A DNA stretch of 64,000 bases from Natronoflexus pectinivorans (GCF_004345615.1 NZ_SLWK01000004.1:272644-336643), one strand, 5' to 3'; shown: positions 1-9,322, counted from the first letter of the stretch. Made by a program: numbers and translations. Notes: generated from the sequence alone by a model not told the origin.

Positions 1-908
1 AGCCGATCCTGCAATCGCTGTAAACGAACCGGGTCAAATTCCAATTCCGATGCTTTAACAGAAACCTCTCCGGCAATATCCTTTAATTCTATATAAACCG
101 ACTCAAGCCGAGACAAAAGTTCATCTCCACCAGATAAAAAATCACTGATTTTTTTAATCTCATTTACAACCTGGTGCATTCCATCCACCAAAGGAAACTC
201 ATGCTCGTTTAGTAAAACTCCCGCATTGGCCAATGCCAGCTTTATCTCTTCAACATGTGAAAGCTGTTCCACTTCCTGCTCTACCAACTCTTGCTCATCG
301 ACTTGCAATTCAGCACTTTGAAGTTGATTAAACTGGAAATCCCAATAGTCGCGATCGGCCTTTTGTTGATTATTCATTTGCATCAACGCCTCCCTATCTC
401 TCTCCAACTCACGAAGCACATGGTATTTTTGCTGATATTCTTGCAGAATATTCTTATTATTTGCCACTATATCCACCACGTTAAGCTGAAACAGACCATC
501 GCCAAGAAGCAGATTTTGGTGTTGAGAATGAATATCAATCAACTTTTGAGTCAAATCCTTTAAAAATGGCAATGTTACAGGGGTATCATTGATAAAAGCT
601 CGTGATTTTCCGGAAGGTAAAATTTCACGCCGGATGACAGTTTCAACATCATAATCCACATCGGCCTCTTCAAACATCTGCTCAAGTTGATAACCATTCA
701 GATAAAAATGCGCTTCTACGACGCATTTTTGCGTTTTATCACGAATTGCAGATGTATCACTTCTCTGTCCCAAAATCAGAGATAGGGCACCAAGCATTAT
801 TGATTTACCTGCTCCTGTTTCACCAGTAATGGCCGTAAAACCTTCGTGTAAAACAAGTTCAGCGGAATCTATTAATGCGTAATTAGATATGGAAAGTTGC
901 CTTAGCAT
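1..908 (-). CDS. recN: DNA repair protein RecN, N-terminal part (cut by window edge)
   Basis: RecN is an SMC-like ATPase that acts in the cytoplasm in recombinational repair of double-strand breaks. Read on the minus strand from the ATG at 908, the protein begins MLRQLSISNYALIDSAEL and carries a Walker A motif GETGAGKS near residue 30, followed by the RecN-typical HSQHQN stretch near residue 130 and then a charged helical region that would start the coiled coil. About 302 codons are present; the C-terminal half, with the signature and Walker B motifs, lies outside the window. It is the last visible gene of a minus-strand run after coaBC and the DUF4835 gene. A perfect hairpin lies just before its start codon. 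Confidence 0.93.
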   Translation of the reverse strand, partial: MLRQLSISNYALIDSAELVLHEGFTAITGETGAGKSIMLGALSLILGQRSDTSAIRDKTQKCVVEAHFYLNGYQLEQMFEEADVDYDVETVIRREILPSGKSRAFINDTPVTLPFLKDLTQKLIDIHSQHQNLLLGDGLFQLNVVDIVANNKNILQEYQQKYHVLRELERDREALMQMNNQQKADRDYWDFQFNQLQSAELQVDEQELVEQEVEQLSHVEEIKLALANAGVLLNEHEFPLVDGMHQVVNEIKKISDFLSGGDELLSRLESVYIELKDIAGEVSVKASELEFDPVRLQRLQDR

Positions 909-910
909 AG

Positions 911-940
911 TTTATATCTTTGTTAAAACAAAGATATAAA
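911..940 (-). promoter_or_regulatory. Perfect hairpin directly in front of recN
   Basis: Two 12-base arms (911-922 and 929-940, TTTATATCTTTG and its complement) with a 6-base loop lie three bases before the recN start codon. There is no T-tract on the minus strand after the stem, so it is not a classical terminator. It could cover the recN ribosome-binding region or be an operator; its function is unknown. Confidence 0.45.
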
Positions 941-991
941 GAAAGTCTTGAATTTCATTTTCGAAATCAAAAAGATAAGGAATCACACAAA

Positions 992-1927
992 TTACATGCG
1001 CCCCCGCTCAGAAAGAATTTGTTGATACTTATCTGAATTGGTTGGATCTACTTCTGAAAGAAGATTTACAACCCTTCCACGTTCCATAGAAGGAGAGTTT
1101 GAAAAGATATTAACCAACTCTTCAGATTTAGCATCAAAGAAAAAACCAAGCGCAAAACTATTAGGACGCTGACGGTGCACTCGTTGCAGCAATTCCAAAG
1201 AGGATGCAATATTTGACCGTCCTTCATCAACTCGATCGGCCATCATATCCAGCCCTCGTCTGTGGTACTGATAGAAGGCGTTACGCAGAGGAGTATGGTG
1301 TTCGTTTAGTAAGTTCTCCACCAACCAATAACGGTTGCGTTGACTTTCGAAGGATCTCCAACCACTTTCCCTTGCATTCTGCATCATATTAACAATTTGC
1401 TCGGCGCGTTGAAAATATGGTGTCCCACCACGTTGAGAAAACGAGTCGTAATCAAAACCAAGAACGATGTAAGCATAATAAGCAAGAATGGCTACTAAAT
1501 TGGATTCAATATTCGATGGATTATATACAAGGGTTTCGTACTCTATGTATCTGAAATGCAAATTCTGATCGAGATAGTTTAAAAGCGGCGTATTGTAGGA
1601 TGAGTTATAAACCGGTCTTCGAGCCTGTATTTGTATGGTGCCTCGAAATTCATCACTTCCTATAACTTCACGAATATTAATAAGAATGGTGCAATCGATT
1701 CGTTCCTCGGGATTAAATTTGTGCTCGGTCCATTGCTGTCCGTTCAAAAACTCCATAATGGATGTTTGCAGCGTCTCAAACACAGCACGATTGGTTCCCT
1801 GAACTCCGGGAGCCACAACCTGAACTCTGGCTCGTAACTCTTGAGCAGCCAATGGATAACTGATTATGAACATCAGTAAAACCATCAGTGCTGCACGGAA
1901 CAAATATTTAAAATTATGCTTTACCAT
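992..1927 (-). CDS. DUF4835 family secreted protein
   Basis: Recognised as the Bacteroidota protein family DUF4835, which sits between coaBC and recN in many genomes of the phylum. About 311 residues. The start is taken at the ATG at 1927, because the only in-frame upstream candidate is a TTG at 1939. An N-terminal signal peptide ends near LAAQELRARV, so the mature protein is periplasmic or surface-associated. No catalytic motif is visible; the C-terminal half is helical and charged. Function unknown; the conserved position suggests a cell-envelope housekeeping role (inference). The start lies 18 bases from the coaBC stop, so co-transcription is likely. Confidence 0.85.
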   Translation of the reverse strand: MVKHNFKYLFRAALMVLLMFIISYPLAAQELRARVQVVAPGVQGTNRAVFETLQTSIMEFLNGQQWTEHKFNPEERIDCTILINIREVIGSDEFRGTIQIQARRPVYNSSYNTPLLNYLDQNLHFRYIEYETLVYNPSNIESNLVAILAYYAYIVLGFDYDSFSQRGGTPYFQRAEQIVNMMQNARESGWRSFESQRNRYWLVENLLNEHHTPLRNAFYQYHRRGLDMMADRVDEGRSNIASSLELLQRVHRQRPNSFALGFFFDAKSEELVNIFSNSPSMERGRVVNLLSEVDPTNSDKYQQILSERGRM

Positions 1928-1945
1928 TTTTCGGGACAAAATATC

Positions 1946-3154
1946 TTATACCATCATCGACTCTAAATAATTTACAATATCAACGGCCACCTCTCTTTTA
2001 CTCTTTAACGGAAAATCCATATGTTTATTTTCTTTACTGATGATGGTTATTTGATTTGTATCAGTCATAAAACCGGCTCCTTCCTTAGCTAAAGAGTTGA
2101 GAACGATAAAATCCAAATGCTTCTTTTTCAATTTTTCACAGGCATTTGCAATTTCATTGTCAGTCTCCAATGCAAAACCAGCAAGAATCTGGCCAGATTT
2201 TTTAATCTCTCCCATTTTTTTTGCAATATCAGGATTGGGTTTCAATGAAATATTGAAATGATCAGAGGAACGCTTAATTTTATTATCCGAGACAATTGCC
2301 GGTGTATAGTCACTCACAGCAGCGGCCATAATGGCCGCATCTGTGTTTGGAAAAAGCTCCACAGATTTATCATGCATCTGCTGTGCCGTAACAACATCGT
2401 GACGATAAACCCCGGGATGCTCTATTTTAATTTGAACAGGACCACTAACCAGATCTACATGCGCACCTCGCTTTGCCAATTCCTCGGCAATGGCAAATCC
2501 CATTTTTCCGGATGAGTAGTTTCCAATGAACCGAACTGGATCAATGGCTTCATAGGTAGGACCTGCCGTTATCATGATGCGCTTTCCCGTAAGTGTTTTT
2601 TTAACCAGCACACCTTTAAAATGATTAATCAACCGATCCAGTATAACTTCCGGTTCTTCCATGCGTCCTTTACCTGACAAACCGCTAGCGAGATCTCCGG
2701 TTCCTGGTTCAATGATTGTACAGCCCCACTCTTCCAGAGTTTGCATATTCCTTATGGTTGAAGGATGCTGAAACATATCAAGATCCATCGCCGGGGCCAA
2801 AAAAACCGGACAACGTGCGGACATATAGGTGGTGACTAAAAGATTATCACAAACACCTCCTACCATTTTTGCCATGGTATTTGCAGTGGCCGGAGCAATA
2901 ATCATGGCATCGGCCCATAAACCTAAATCCACATGACTGTGCCATGTTCCATCTTTATTTTCAAAGAAGTCGCCTAAAACCGGTCGACCGGACAGTGCTG
3001 ACAATGTAACTGGGGTAATGAATTCCTTCCCAGCGGAACTCATTATAACTTGAACCTCAGCTCCCGCTTTAACAAATAAACGAGTAAGCAATGCAGCTTT
3101 GTAAGCTGCGATGCTTCCAGTAATTCCTAATATGATTTTCTTACCCGATAACAT
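1946..3154 (-). CDS. coaBC: Bifunctional phosphopantothenoylcysteine decarboxylase / phosphopantothenate-cysteine ligase
   Basis: CoaBC (Dfp) performs two consecutive steps of coenzyme A synthesis: CTP-dependent joining of 4'-phosphopantothenate with cysteine (CoaB) and FMN-dependent decarboxylation of the product (CoaC). The N-terminal flavoprotein half (residues 1-180) shows GITGSIAAYK, the PATANT motif and the APAMD loop. The C-terminal CoaB half (from about residue 188) shows ITAGPTYEAIDPVRFIGN and the SSGKMG nucleotide-binding stretch, and later KxNPDI and GFALET. Length of 402 residues is normal for the fused enzyme. Housekeeping gene in the conserved omega-like / coaBC / DUF4835 / recN order. 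Confidence 0.96.
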   Translation of the reverse strand: MLSGKKIILGITGSIAAYKAALLTRLFVKAGAEVQVIMSSAGKEFITPVTLSALSGRPVLGDFFENKDGTWHSHVDLGLWADAMIIAPATANTMAKMVGGVCDNLLVTTYMSARCPVFLAPAMDLDMFQHPSTIRNMQTLEEWGCTIIEPGTGDLASGLSGKGRMEEPEVILDRLINHFKGVLVKKTLTGKRIMITAGPTYEAIDPVRFIGNYSSGKMGFAIAEELAKRGAHVDLVSGPVQIKIEHPGVYRHDVVTAQQMHDKSVELFPNTDAAIMAAAVSDYTPAIVSDNKIKRSSDHFNISLKPNPDIAKKMGEIKKSGQILAGFALETDNEIANACEKLKKKHLDFIVLNSLAKEGAGFMTDTNQITIISKENKHMDFPLKSKREVAVDIVNYLESMMV

Positions 3155-3353
3155 AAGATATAGCTACAGTAAACTATAGATTTCCAAATCTTTATCCAGA
3201 TAGTATAGAATGTAGACCTATAGATTAGATATAACAAAAACAATATAGCAACTAAAAACCTCATAGATGAAAACTTGCATTCTTAGAAAACAAATAAGCC
3301 GAAATTAAGAATCCATGGTTAACAACAACAAATATAACCAACTATATATGAAC

Positions 3354-3391
3354 AAAAAAGATAAAAGAAACAATAAGTTTCTTTTATCTTT
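3354..3391 (-). terminator. Intrinsic terminator after bamD and the omega-like gene
   Basis: Perfect 15-base arms at 3357-3371 and 3377-3391 with a 5-base loop; on the minus strand the stem is followed by a T-run (A-run at 3354-3359 on plus). It lies 30 bases after the stop of the omega-like gene and separates that unit from coaBC. The rest of 3155-3422 is AT-rich and holds nothing else I can name. Confidence 0.8.
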
Positions 3392-3422
3392 CAAAATTCT
3401 TTATAAAATGAGCTATTAATCC

Positions 3423-3767
3423 CTATTCAATATCTGCATCCTGAACATCTTCTCTTGCAGGATTCCGAAAATAGACATTTTCATCAGCAAATTCTGTAGT
3501 AGCTAAGGCAGATGGTTTTGGTAAACGCTCATAAAATCTGGATATTTCAATCTGTTCGCGGTTCTCAAAAACCTCTTCCAAATTATCGGTGTAAGAAGCA
3601 AACTCTTGAAGTTTGCGGTTAAGCTCTTCTTTCATTTCCACACCAATTTGATTTGCTCTTTTAGCAATAATCACAACCGACTCGTAAATATTACCGGTTG
3701 GTTCAGCCAATTTGGCCGTATCCCATGTGACGGTATTTGCCGGAGCTTTTGATTTTTTGTAGTCCAT
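3423..3767 (-). CDS. rpoZ: Omega-like RNA polymerase subunit (RpoZ/Rpb6 type)
   Basis: Short 114-residue protein of the type annotated as DNA-directed RNA polymerase subunit omega in Bacteroidota. The core segment with NIYESVVIIAKRANQIG resembles the conserved helix of omega/Rpb6 that latches the beta' subunit. The C-terminal third is acidic and has no recognised motif. It follows bamD by about 30 bases and precedes coaBC, the usual order in the phylum. The assignment rests on the core motif and synteny; the sequence is diverged from proteobacterial omega. Confidence 0.8.
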   Translation of the reverse strand: MDYKKSKAPANTVTWDTAKLAEPTGNIYESVVIIAKRANQIGVEMKEELNRKLQEFASYTDNLEEVFENREQIEISRFYERLPKPSALATTEFADENVYFRNPAREDVQDADIE

Positions 3768-3796
3768 AGCTATGTAAATAAAATCACTTTAAATTT

Positions 3797-4594
3797 CTAA
3801 TTCAATAACGAAGATGTTTCTTCAAAAATTCGGTGTGCCCTACGTATGTATTGACTGTTGGGAAATTCATTTATAAAGGTGTAATACTCATCAATGGTTT
3901 CCCTTAATCTTTCCTGCATTCGTTCTTCAATACTATTCACCGCCTGAATGTACTTTGCGTCCAAAATCAGGAAAGAAAGCTCTTCCCTATGTTGGGTGTC
4001 GGGAAACTCATCCAGTGTGTTTCTTGCTGCTATAACAGCCGACTGGTAGTTATTTCCCATGTAAGTACCCAGATTATAATATAATTTTGCGTTAAGATAG
4101 GCTTTATATACTAACTTATCCCTCAACTCATCCATCAGTTGAGTAGCCTCTACAACTCGCTCACTATTAGGATATAGATTAATAAATAATTGAAATCCTT
4201 CCAACGCCTGATAAGTATCTGTTTGATCAAGACGGGGATTTGGGGAGAGTTTATAATGACAATATGCAGCCATAAACTGTGCATCCTCAGCCCGGTCACT
4301 GGTTGGATAATTTTGTACAAACATACGGAAATGATGAGCTGCCATCAAATAATTACGCATCCTGAAGAGGCAGTCGGCATATATGTAATGCGAAATTTCG
4401 GAACGTTCCGTTCCTCTGAAAATTGAAATCAAACCTCCAAACAGAGTGGATGCCCGCATGTAATCCCCAGCTTCGTAGTATTCCATTGCCCGGGTATATT
4501 GCAGATCATAATCATTACTTTTTAGTAGTTTTTGATATTCACTACACGATGATGTAAACAAGGCAATTAATACAACAATAATCAGGTTTCTCAT
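3797..4594 (-). CDS. bamD: Outer-membrane assembly lipoprotein BamD
   Basis: BamD is the lipoprotein of the BAM complex that helps insert beta-barrel proteins into the outer membrane. The 265-residue protein starts with a lipoprotein signal (lipobox around TSSC, Cys near residue 17) followed by TPR-like repeats: AMEYYEAGDYMRASTLFGGL, then DCLFRMRNYLMAAHHFRMFV with YPTS, and later helices with LYPNSE and EFPNSQ. Length and repeat layout fit the family. It is transcribed together with the omega-like gene, whose start is about 30 bases downstream. Confidence 0.9.
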   Translation of the reverse strand: MRNLIIVVLIALFTSSCSEYQKLLKSNDYDLQYTRAMEYYEAGDYMRASTLFGGLISIFRGTERSEISHYIYADCLFRMRNYLMAAHHFRMFVQNYPTSDRAEDAQFMAAYCHYKLSPNPRLDQTDTYQALEGFQLFINLYPNSERVVEATQLMDELRDKLVYKAYLNAKLYYNLGTYMGNNYQSAVIAARNTLDEFPDTQHREELSFLILDAKYIQAVNSIEERMQERLRETIDEYYTFINEFPNSQYIRRAHRIFEETSSLLN

Positions 4595-4782
4595 AAAAGA
4601 CTATACTTTTCCTTAATTGAACAAATATGAAGGTTTCACATCTGTTGTCCATACAAAATATCGTGCAAAGATAATCAATAAGTTTCAAATCTCTAATTCT
4701 GATATAGATATTTTTATGGATGATGCTAAACCCTGAAAAATCTTCATTGTACATTGCAAAAAGCAGGCCATAAAAGAGAGAA

Positions 4783-4809
4783 ACGGCAAGGAATATTATT
4801 CCTTGCCGT
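4783..4809 (-). terminator. Terminator after the FecA-like receptor gene
   Basis: Perfect 12-base arms (4783-4794 and 4798-4809, ACGGCAAGGAAT and its complement) with a 3-base loop; the minus-strand side continues into TTTCTCTCTTTT. It lies between the receptor stop (4955) and the bamD start (4594). The rest of this 360-base gap shows no other clear signal. Confidence 0.75.
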
Positions 4810-4954
4810 ATGCTGTTTTAACTCAAAGACTTTGTTTCTTTATATTGGCTTGATCGTTTTTTTATCTGCTTAATCTTAAGGTATATACAAAACAGATTGT
4901 CGAACACATCATATTTCCAGCATCTTACTACTAAAAATCTAACATCTATTGGTC

Positions 4955-7417
4955 TTAAAAAGTATAATTAATTCCTGCTGTTATTAATCTTGGCATTCCT
5001 GCCCTTATTCCTTGTGGGCGACGAGTGGCAATATATCTTTGGTTGGTAATATTTTTCACCCCGGCATTAATTGCAAGGCCACTGCCGGAGAAATTATACC
5101 AAACATTCAGATTTGTAATGAAAAAACTATCCAGCTTTCCAATTCGACCATTTGTTACTGCTTGTACATATTGATAGTCTGAATCGGCTTCATGAATATC
5201 AATCCAGTCGTATACATTGTCAGTATTCAACACATCGGTGTACTGACTGCCTGTATAATTTCCGGTCACGCTTAAACCTAAACCTGCCGGAAGTTCAATC
5301 TGAAATCCCCCATTGATGGCCAAATCAGGTGCATACGGAGTTCTATTGCCCTTTACATTCACATAAACATCATCCAACCCTGCAACCAATGACCTTTTTT
5401 GCAGTATGTATCTGTCTGACGAAAATTCTGAAACGACATAAGTAGCCGAAAGAGAGAGGCTACCTTTCCAATTTGCAGGCAGCATGCCGGCAATGTCCAT
5501 TAGAGCAGAAGCTTCAATTCCGTAATGTAATGTTTTCCCTCCATTAACATATCCGGTTCCGGCTCCTCCGGAGGATTCGGATACCGGAATCACCTGGTTG
5601 GAGAAATTCATGTGAAAAAAGGCCGTCTCAAAACTCAGGTTTCCGGTTGCAAGCCTTAGCCCTATTTCGCTGTTCCAGCTTTTCTCTGCATCCAGTTGCA
5701 AATCTTCTCCTTCATTACTAATTGCATCTTTGGTACGCGGAGGAGCAAATCCTCTGTGCAAACCAGCAAAAAAACCAATCTCATCAGTCAGATTATAATT
5801 GATTCCCGCACCTGGAATCAATGCAAATACATCTGTGGTATTTGTAATAAGCGTGTCAGTGGATCCCATCCTCAAAATTTCACGTTCATAACGAACATTC
5901 TCGTTTCTAAGACCAGCCATTATTGAGAGCCTGTTGCTCAACATGATATTATTCTGCACATAAGCACTAACGGCATGGCCGGTTCTCACCTCATCATTAA
6001 TGAGGTCACCGGAAAGAACTCCGGGTTTTATTCCATTGACCCTCTGCTCAAAAGCACGTTCATACAGATACCTCACTCCGGCATCAGTTTTAACGATAAA
6101 GCCACCCAAATCATATCTGTACTGGAGACGTGGCTCAATACCGGCCACTTCAAACTGACGGTTCCTTTGCCCGGTTGAGTTTCTTAAATAGATGGATCCC
6201 TGGTAGCCATCGGGCTCTCCGTGAACAACACCTGATAAATTGCTGGCTGTAGAACTATAGGTGAAATCCTGACGATTCCAGTTACGCGTTGTGGTATAGC
6301 CAAACGCGGTGGTATTAAGCTGCAACCCTGGACTTAGCAGATATTTGTGATTAATACTGACTGAATACCTTCTGACATTTAGTTCGTCATCCGGTGCGAT
6401 TCTCAAATCATCATACCCACCCCGATCATACATTGGCTGCGTTAACCCCACATAGGTTGCATTGCTGTTTTCATCATAAACGCCAAGTTTAAAAACCATT
6501 TGTGATACCGGAGAAAACCGGGTTTGAATCTTAGTATTAAAATCATGAAACAAAAACCGGGTTGGCCCAAAATTATCTGCTTGTTTTCGCGAATAATTCA
6601 TAATGACTCCAGTATTATTCCAAGTTCCACCATACTCCAAATAGGAGTTGAAGAAGCCAAAATCACCACCACGTATTGAAAGTCTGCCTTCAGGATTTTC
6701 AGGTGCATCTGGCGTTAAATAATTAATTACCCCTCCAATGGTTTGAGGGCCAAACAAAATAGAACCATTTCCCTTTAGAACCTCGACGCCACTCATCCGG
6801 TCAATATTTGGGGAAAAATACATCTCAGGTTCGCCGTAAGGAGCCAGCGCAACAGGTACGCCATCCTCTAGCATCAATACGTTGCGGCTTTTATCAGGAT
6901 CTAACCCCCTGATACCAATATTTGCCCTAAGTCCGGCTCCCTCCTCTTCCACCACGTGAACGCCGGCAATATTCCTTAACACCTCGTTAGCACTTACGGG
7001 GCGCGTATTTTCCAGTTGTGCTTTATTTATAAAGCTAACAGAGCCAGGAAGAAATCTGAGAACCCCTACACGACTTCCGGATACAAGGACCTGCTCAAGT
7101 AACAGCGTATCTGGTTCGATATTTATATCCAAGTTACCTTCCTTTTCATCTTGTGAGAGATCAATAAACGTAGTTTTATATCCAAGTCCCTGAACCCCAA
7201 GCACCAATTGATCAAAATCGCCATAAGGCAAGGTAAATTGACCCGTCTCATCCGTAATTGTTCCGGTATTGGTACCTTTAATGTAAACAGCGATGTAAGG
7301 GACTCCGGCTCCATCACTTAGAACCCGACCTCCCAATATGTTGTGAGCATCTGATGCTTCTACTTTTGTCTGTAATTGTATAAAAACAAACAGAAATGAT
7401 AGATATATAGATTTCAT
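4955..7417 (-). CDS. TonB-dependent outer-membrane receptor, FecA-like
   Basis: Outer-membrane gated barrel for high-affinity uptake, probably of a ferric chelate. The ATG at 7417 is preferred over the earlier in-frame ATG at 7534, because it places a signal peptide (KSIYLSFLFVFIQLQ) at the N-terminus. Order: carboxypeptidase-regulatory-like domain (about residues 25-105), plug domain (about 115-230, with LRNIAGVHVVEEEGAG and GVEVLKGNGSILFG), then a 22-strand type barrel ending in a terminal Phe (ITAGINYTF). The plug and the NSNATYVGLTQPMYD segment resemble FecA-type ferric dicitrate/siderophore receptors. It stands alone; no FecR/FecI genes are adjacent. Substrate not proven. Confidence 0.88.
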   Translation of the reverse strand: MKSIYLSFLFVFIQLQTKVEASDAHNILGGRVLSDGAGVPYIAVYIKGTNTGTITDETGQFTLPYGDFDQLVLGVQGLGYKTTFIDLSQDEKEGNLDINIEPDTLLLEQVLVSGSRVGVLRFLPGSVSFINKAQLENTRPVSANEVLRNIAGVHVVEEEGAGLRANIGIRGLDPDKSRNVLMLEDGVPVALAPYGEPEMYFSPNIDRMSGVEVLKGNGSILFGPQTIGGVINYLTPDAPENPEGRLSIRGGDFGFFNSYLEYGGTWNNTGVIMNYSRKQADNFGPTRFLFHDFNTKIQTRFSPVSQMVFKLGVYDENSNATYVGLTQPMYDRGGYDDLRIAPDDELNVRRYSVSINHKYLLSPGLQLNTTAFGYTTTRNWNRQDFTYSSTASNLSGVVHGEPDGYQGSIYLRNSTGQRNRQFEVAGIEPRLQYRYDLGGFIVKTDAGVRYLYERAFEQRVNGIKPGVLSGDLINDEVRTGHAVSAYVQNNIMLSNRLSIMAGLRNENVRYEREILRMGSTDTLITNTTDVFALIPGAGINYNLTDEIGFFAGLHRGFAPPRTKDAISNEGEDLQLDAEKSWNSEIGLRLATGNLSFETAFFHMNFSNQVIPVSESSGGAGTGYVNGGKTLHYGIEASALMDIAGMLPANWKGSLSLSATYVVSEFSSDRYILQKRSLVAGLDDVYVNVKGNRTPYAPDLAINGGFQIELPAGLGLSVTGNYTGSQYTDVLNTDNVYDWIDIHEADSDYQYVQAVTNGRIGKLDSFFITNLNVWYNFSGSGLAINAGVKNITNQRYIATRRPQGIRAGMPRLITAGINYTF

Positions 7418-7527
7418 AACTAAATAAGTTTGGTTTAAACGTATTGCCAATTGAGTACTTTTTTGCTTTTTCTTTAATAAAAAATCGCCTTTCATAAAAG
7501 ACAATAAACTCCTTTGAAATTCTACTG

Positions 7528-7557
7528 CAAACATACTACCGTGACTCTTGTCTCACA
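7528..7557 (-). promoter_or_regulatory. Candidate promoter of the FecA-like receptor
   Basis: On the minus strand the -7 box TATGTTTG (7528-7535) matches the Bacteroidota consensus TAnnTTTG and a TTG lies 20 bases upstream. Transcription would start near 7522, leaving a leader of about 100 bases before the ATG at 7417. This also argues against the ATG at 7534, which falls inside the -7 box. Confidence 0.45.
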
Positions 7558-7660
7558 ATCCCAACTTTTAGGGGTTTTGCATGAAAAATATGTTAAAATA
7601 AAAGAACAACCATTGTCAAGCCAAAACTGAATTGTCTCCTTCGCTCACACATAACCCCCA

Positions 7661-7673
7661 GGGGGGGGGGGGG
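7661..7673 (+). repeat. Homopolymeric G13 tract
   Basis: Thirteen consecutive G residues, preceded by CCCCCA, in the gap between two divergent genes (receptor on minus, alpha-oxoamine synthase on plus). Tracts of this length are prone to slipped-strand length changes. It lies about 120-130 bases from both candidate -7 boxes, so it is not in a core-promoter spacer. No gene is seen in 7418-7826. Confidence 0.9.
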
Positions 7674-7790
7674 ATACCAAGTGCACAACACTAACCCGTC
7701 ATTTTAAGGTTGACTTGACATTAGCAAGCAGTTATTAAGCACTCAACGTAAAATTTAACCTGCAAAAATGGTGGAAAGCGATAAAAAGAT

Positions 7791-7798
7791 TACATTTG
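7791..7798 (+). promoter_or_regulatory. Candidate -7 box of the alpha-oxoamine synthase gene
   Basis: TACATTTG fits TAnnTTTG; the expected TTG about 20 bases upstream is only partly matched (TGG). Transcription would begin about 25 bases before the GTG start. Confidence 0.3.
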
Positions 7799-7826
7799 CC
7801 ATGGAAATAATTAAAAACTTATTAAC

Positions 7827-9068
7827 GTGGATATATTTAATAAGATAAGCGCTAACATGGGACCGCTGGGTCAATACGGAAAAGAGGCTCACGGTTATTT
7901 CATGTTCCCCAAATTGGAAGGGGAAATTAATCCGAAAATGAAATTTAGGGGAAAAGAAGTCCTCACCTGGAGCTTGAACAACTACCTGGGGCTGGCCAAC
8001 CATCCGGAAGTCCGTAAAGCAGATGCCGAAGCAGCAAAAGAGTACGGCATGGCATATCCTATGGGTGCCAGAATGATGTCAGGCCATACCAGCAAGCATG
8101 AAGAGCTTGAAAGCGCGCTTGCTGAATTTGTAAAAAAAGAGGATGCTTACCTTCTTAACTTTGGTTACCAGGGTATGGTTTCCATTATTGATACTTTATG
8201 TAACAGAAACGACGTTATCGTTTACGATTCCGAGTCGCATGCATGTATTCTTGATGGATTACGGCTGCATATGGGAAAACGCTACGTGTTTCCCCATAAC
8301 AACATTGAGAACCTGAGAAAACAACTTGAACGCGCAACTGCACTGGCAGATAAGCAAGGCGGCGGTGTTCTCGTGATTACTGAAGGAGTTTTTGGGATGG
8401 CAGGTGACTTAGGAAAACTTGATGACATAGTTAAACTAAAGAAAGATTTCAATTTCCGCATATTGGTTGATGATGCACACGGTTTTGGAACCATGGGTAA
8501 AACCGGAGCCGGTGTAGCAGAGCACTTTGATGTTGAAAGTGAAATTGACCTGATATTTGGAACTTTTGCCAAATCCATGGCCGGAATTGGAGGTTTTGTT
8601 GCCGGACGTGAAGATGTAATCAGCTATTTAAGATACAACATGCGTTCACAGATCTTTGCAAAATCGCTGCCCATGCCAATGGTAATGGGCGCTTTAAAAA
8701 GACTGGAACTGTTAAAAACCAAACCGGAATTAAGAGAAAATCTTTGGAAGGTCGTAAACGCTTTACAATCCGGATTGCGTGAAAAAGGTTTCAACCTCGG
8801 CAAAACAGAAAGCCCTGTAACGCCTGTATTTCTTGACGGAACCGTACCTGAGGCAACCACATTAACAATGGATTTGAGAGAAAATTACAACATATTTTGC
8901 TCCATCGTGGTGTACCCGGTTATTCCCAAAGGACAAATCATGCTAAGAATTATCCCTACAGCAGTGCACACTTTAGAAGACGTGGATTACACCATTAAAG
9001 CTTTTGCTGAAGTGGCCGAAAAATTAAAAGCAGGACATTATAAGGCAGATAAAATTGCAAGTATTTAA
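7827..9068 (+). CDS. PLP-dependent alpha-oxoamine synthase (serine/cysteate acyltransferase or KBL type)
   Basis: Member of the alpha-oxoamine synthase family (serine palmitoyltransferase, cysteate acyltransferase, 2-amino-3-ketobutyrate CoA ligase, 8-amino-7-oxononanoate synthase), which condenses an acyl-CoA or acyl-ACP with an amino acid. Visible: the SLNNYLGLANHP entry motif, SESHACILDG with the PLP-stacking His, DDAHGFGTMGKTG with the PLP-binding Asp, and the Schiff-base Lys at about residue 249 in GTFAKSMAGIGG. 413 residues with a GTG start at 7827; an ATG at 7857 is an alternative. In Bacteroidota this subgroup is a good candidate for the first step of sphingolipid or sulfonolipid synthesis, but the amino-acid substrate cannot be read from the sequence. 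Single-gene unit ended by a strong terminator. Confidence 0.85.
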   Translation: MDIFNKISANMGPLGQYGKEAHGYFMFPKLEGEINPKMKFRGKEVLTWSLNNYLGLANHPEVRKADAEAAKEYGMAYPMGARMMSGHTSKHEELESALAEFVKKEDAYLLNFGYQGMVSIIDTLCNRNDVIVYDSESHACILDGLRLHMGKRYVFPHNNIENLRKQLERATALADKQGGGVLVITEGVFGMAGDLGKLDDIVKLKKDFNFRILVDDAHGFGTMGKTGAGVAEHFDVESEIDLIFGTFAKSMAGIGGFVAGREDVISYLRYNMRSQIFAKSLPMPMVMGALKRLELLKTKPELRENLWKVVNALQSGLREKGFNLGKTESPVTPVFLDGTVPEATTLTMDLRENYNIFCSIVVYPVIPKGQIMLRIIPTAVHTLEDVDYTIKAFAEVAEKLKAGHYKADKIASI

Positions 9069-9091
9069 TATTAAGTGATAACGCATAATCG

Positions 9092-9121
9092 AAAAAGCTG
9101 TCGGAAACGACAGCTTTTTTT
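9092..9121 (+). terminator. Strong intrinsic terminator after the alpha-oxoamine synthase gene
   Basis: Perfect 12-base arms (9092-9103 and 9108-9119) closed by a GAAA tetraloop and followed by a T-run. Confidence 0.93.
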
Positions 9122-9322
9122 GTATCTATATTTAATTTAAAATCCTTATACAACAAAAAAACATTCATTGGTCAATAAAAATCAAACAGTTAACAAAATT
9201 TCATCAACAAAACATTTCATAGTATCGTATTTATATCTATATTAAATGTCTATATCTCTACCACTTATTAAGAGCAACTGATAAATTCAGGTTGTTACTT
9301 AAAAAACATAACCCCAAAACCA

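Noticed and set aside
291..563. Open frame of 90 codons on the plus strand
   Set aside because: It lies antisense to recN, whose protein sequence is clearly conserved; no family match.
3155..3353. Promoter for coaBC (CAAATATA at 3329-3336 on plus, TAnnTTTG on minus)
   Set aside because: No TTG at a proper distance; the match is likely chance in AT-rich DNA.
4666..4673. TATCTTTG on the minus strand as the bamD promoter
   Set aside because: No fitting -33 element; too weak to list.
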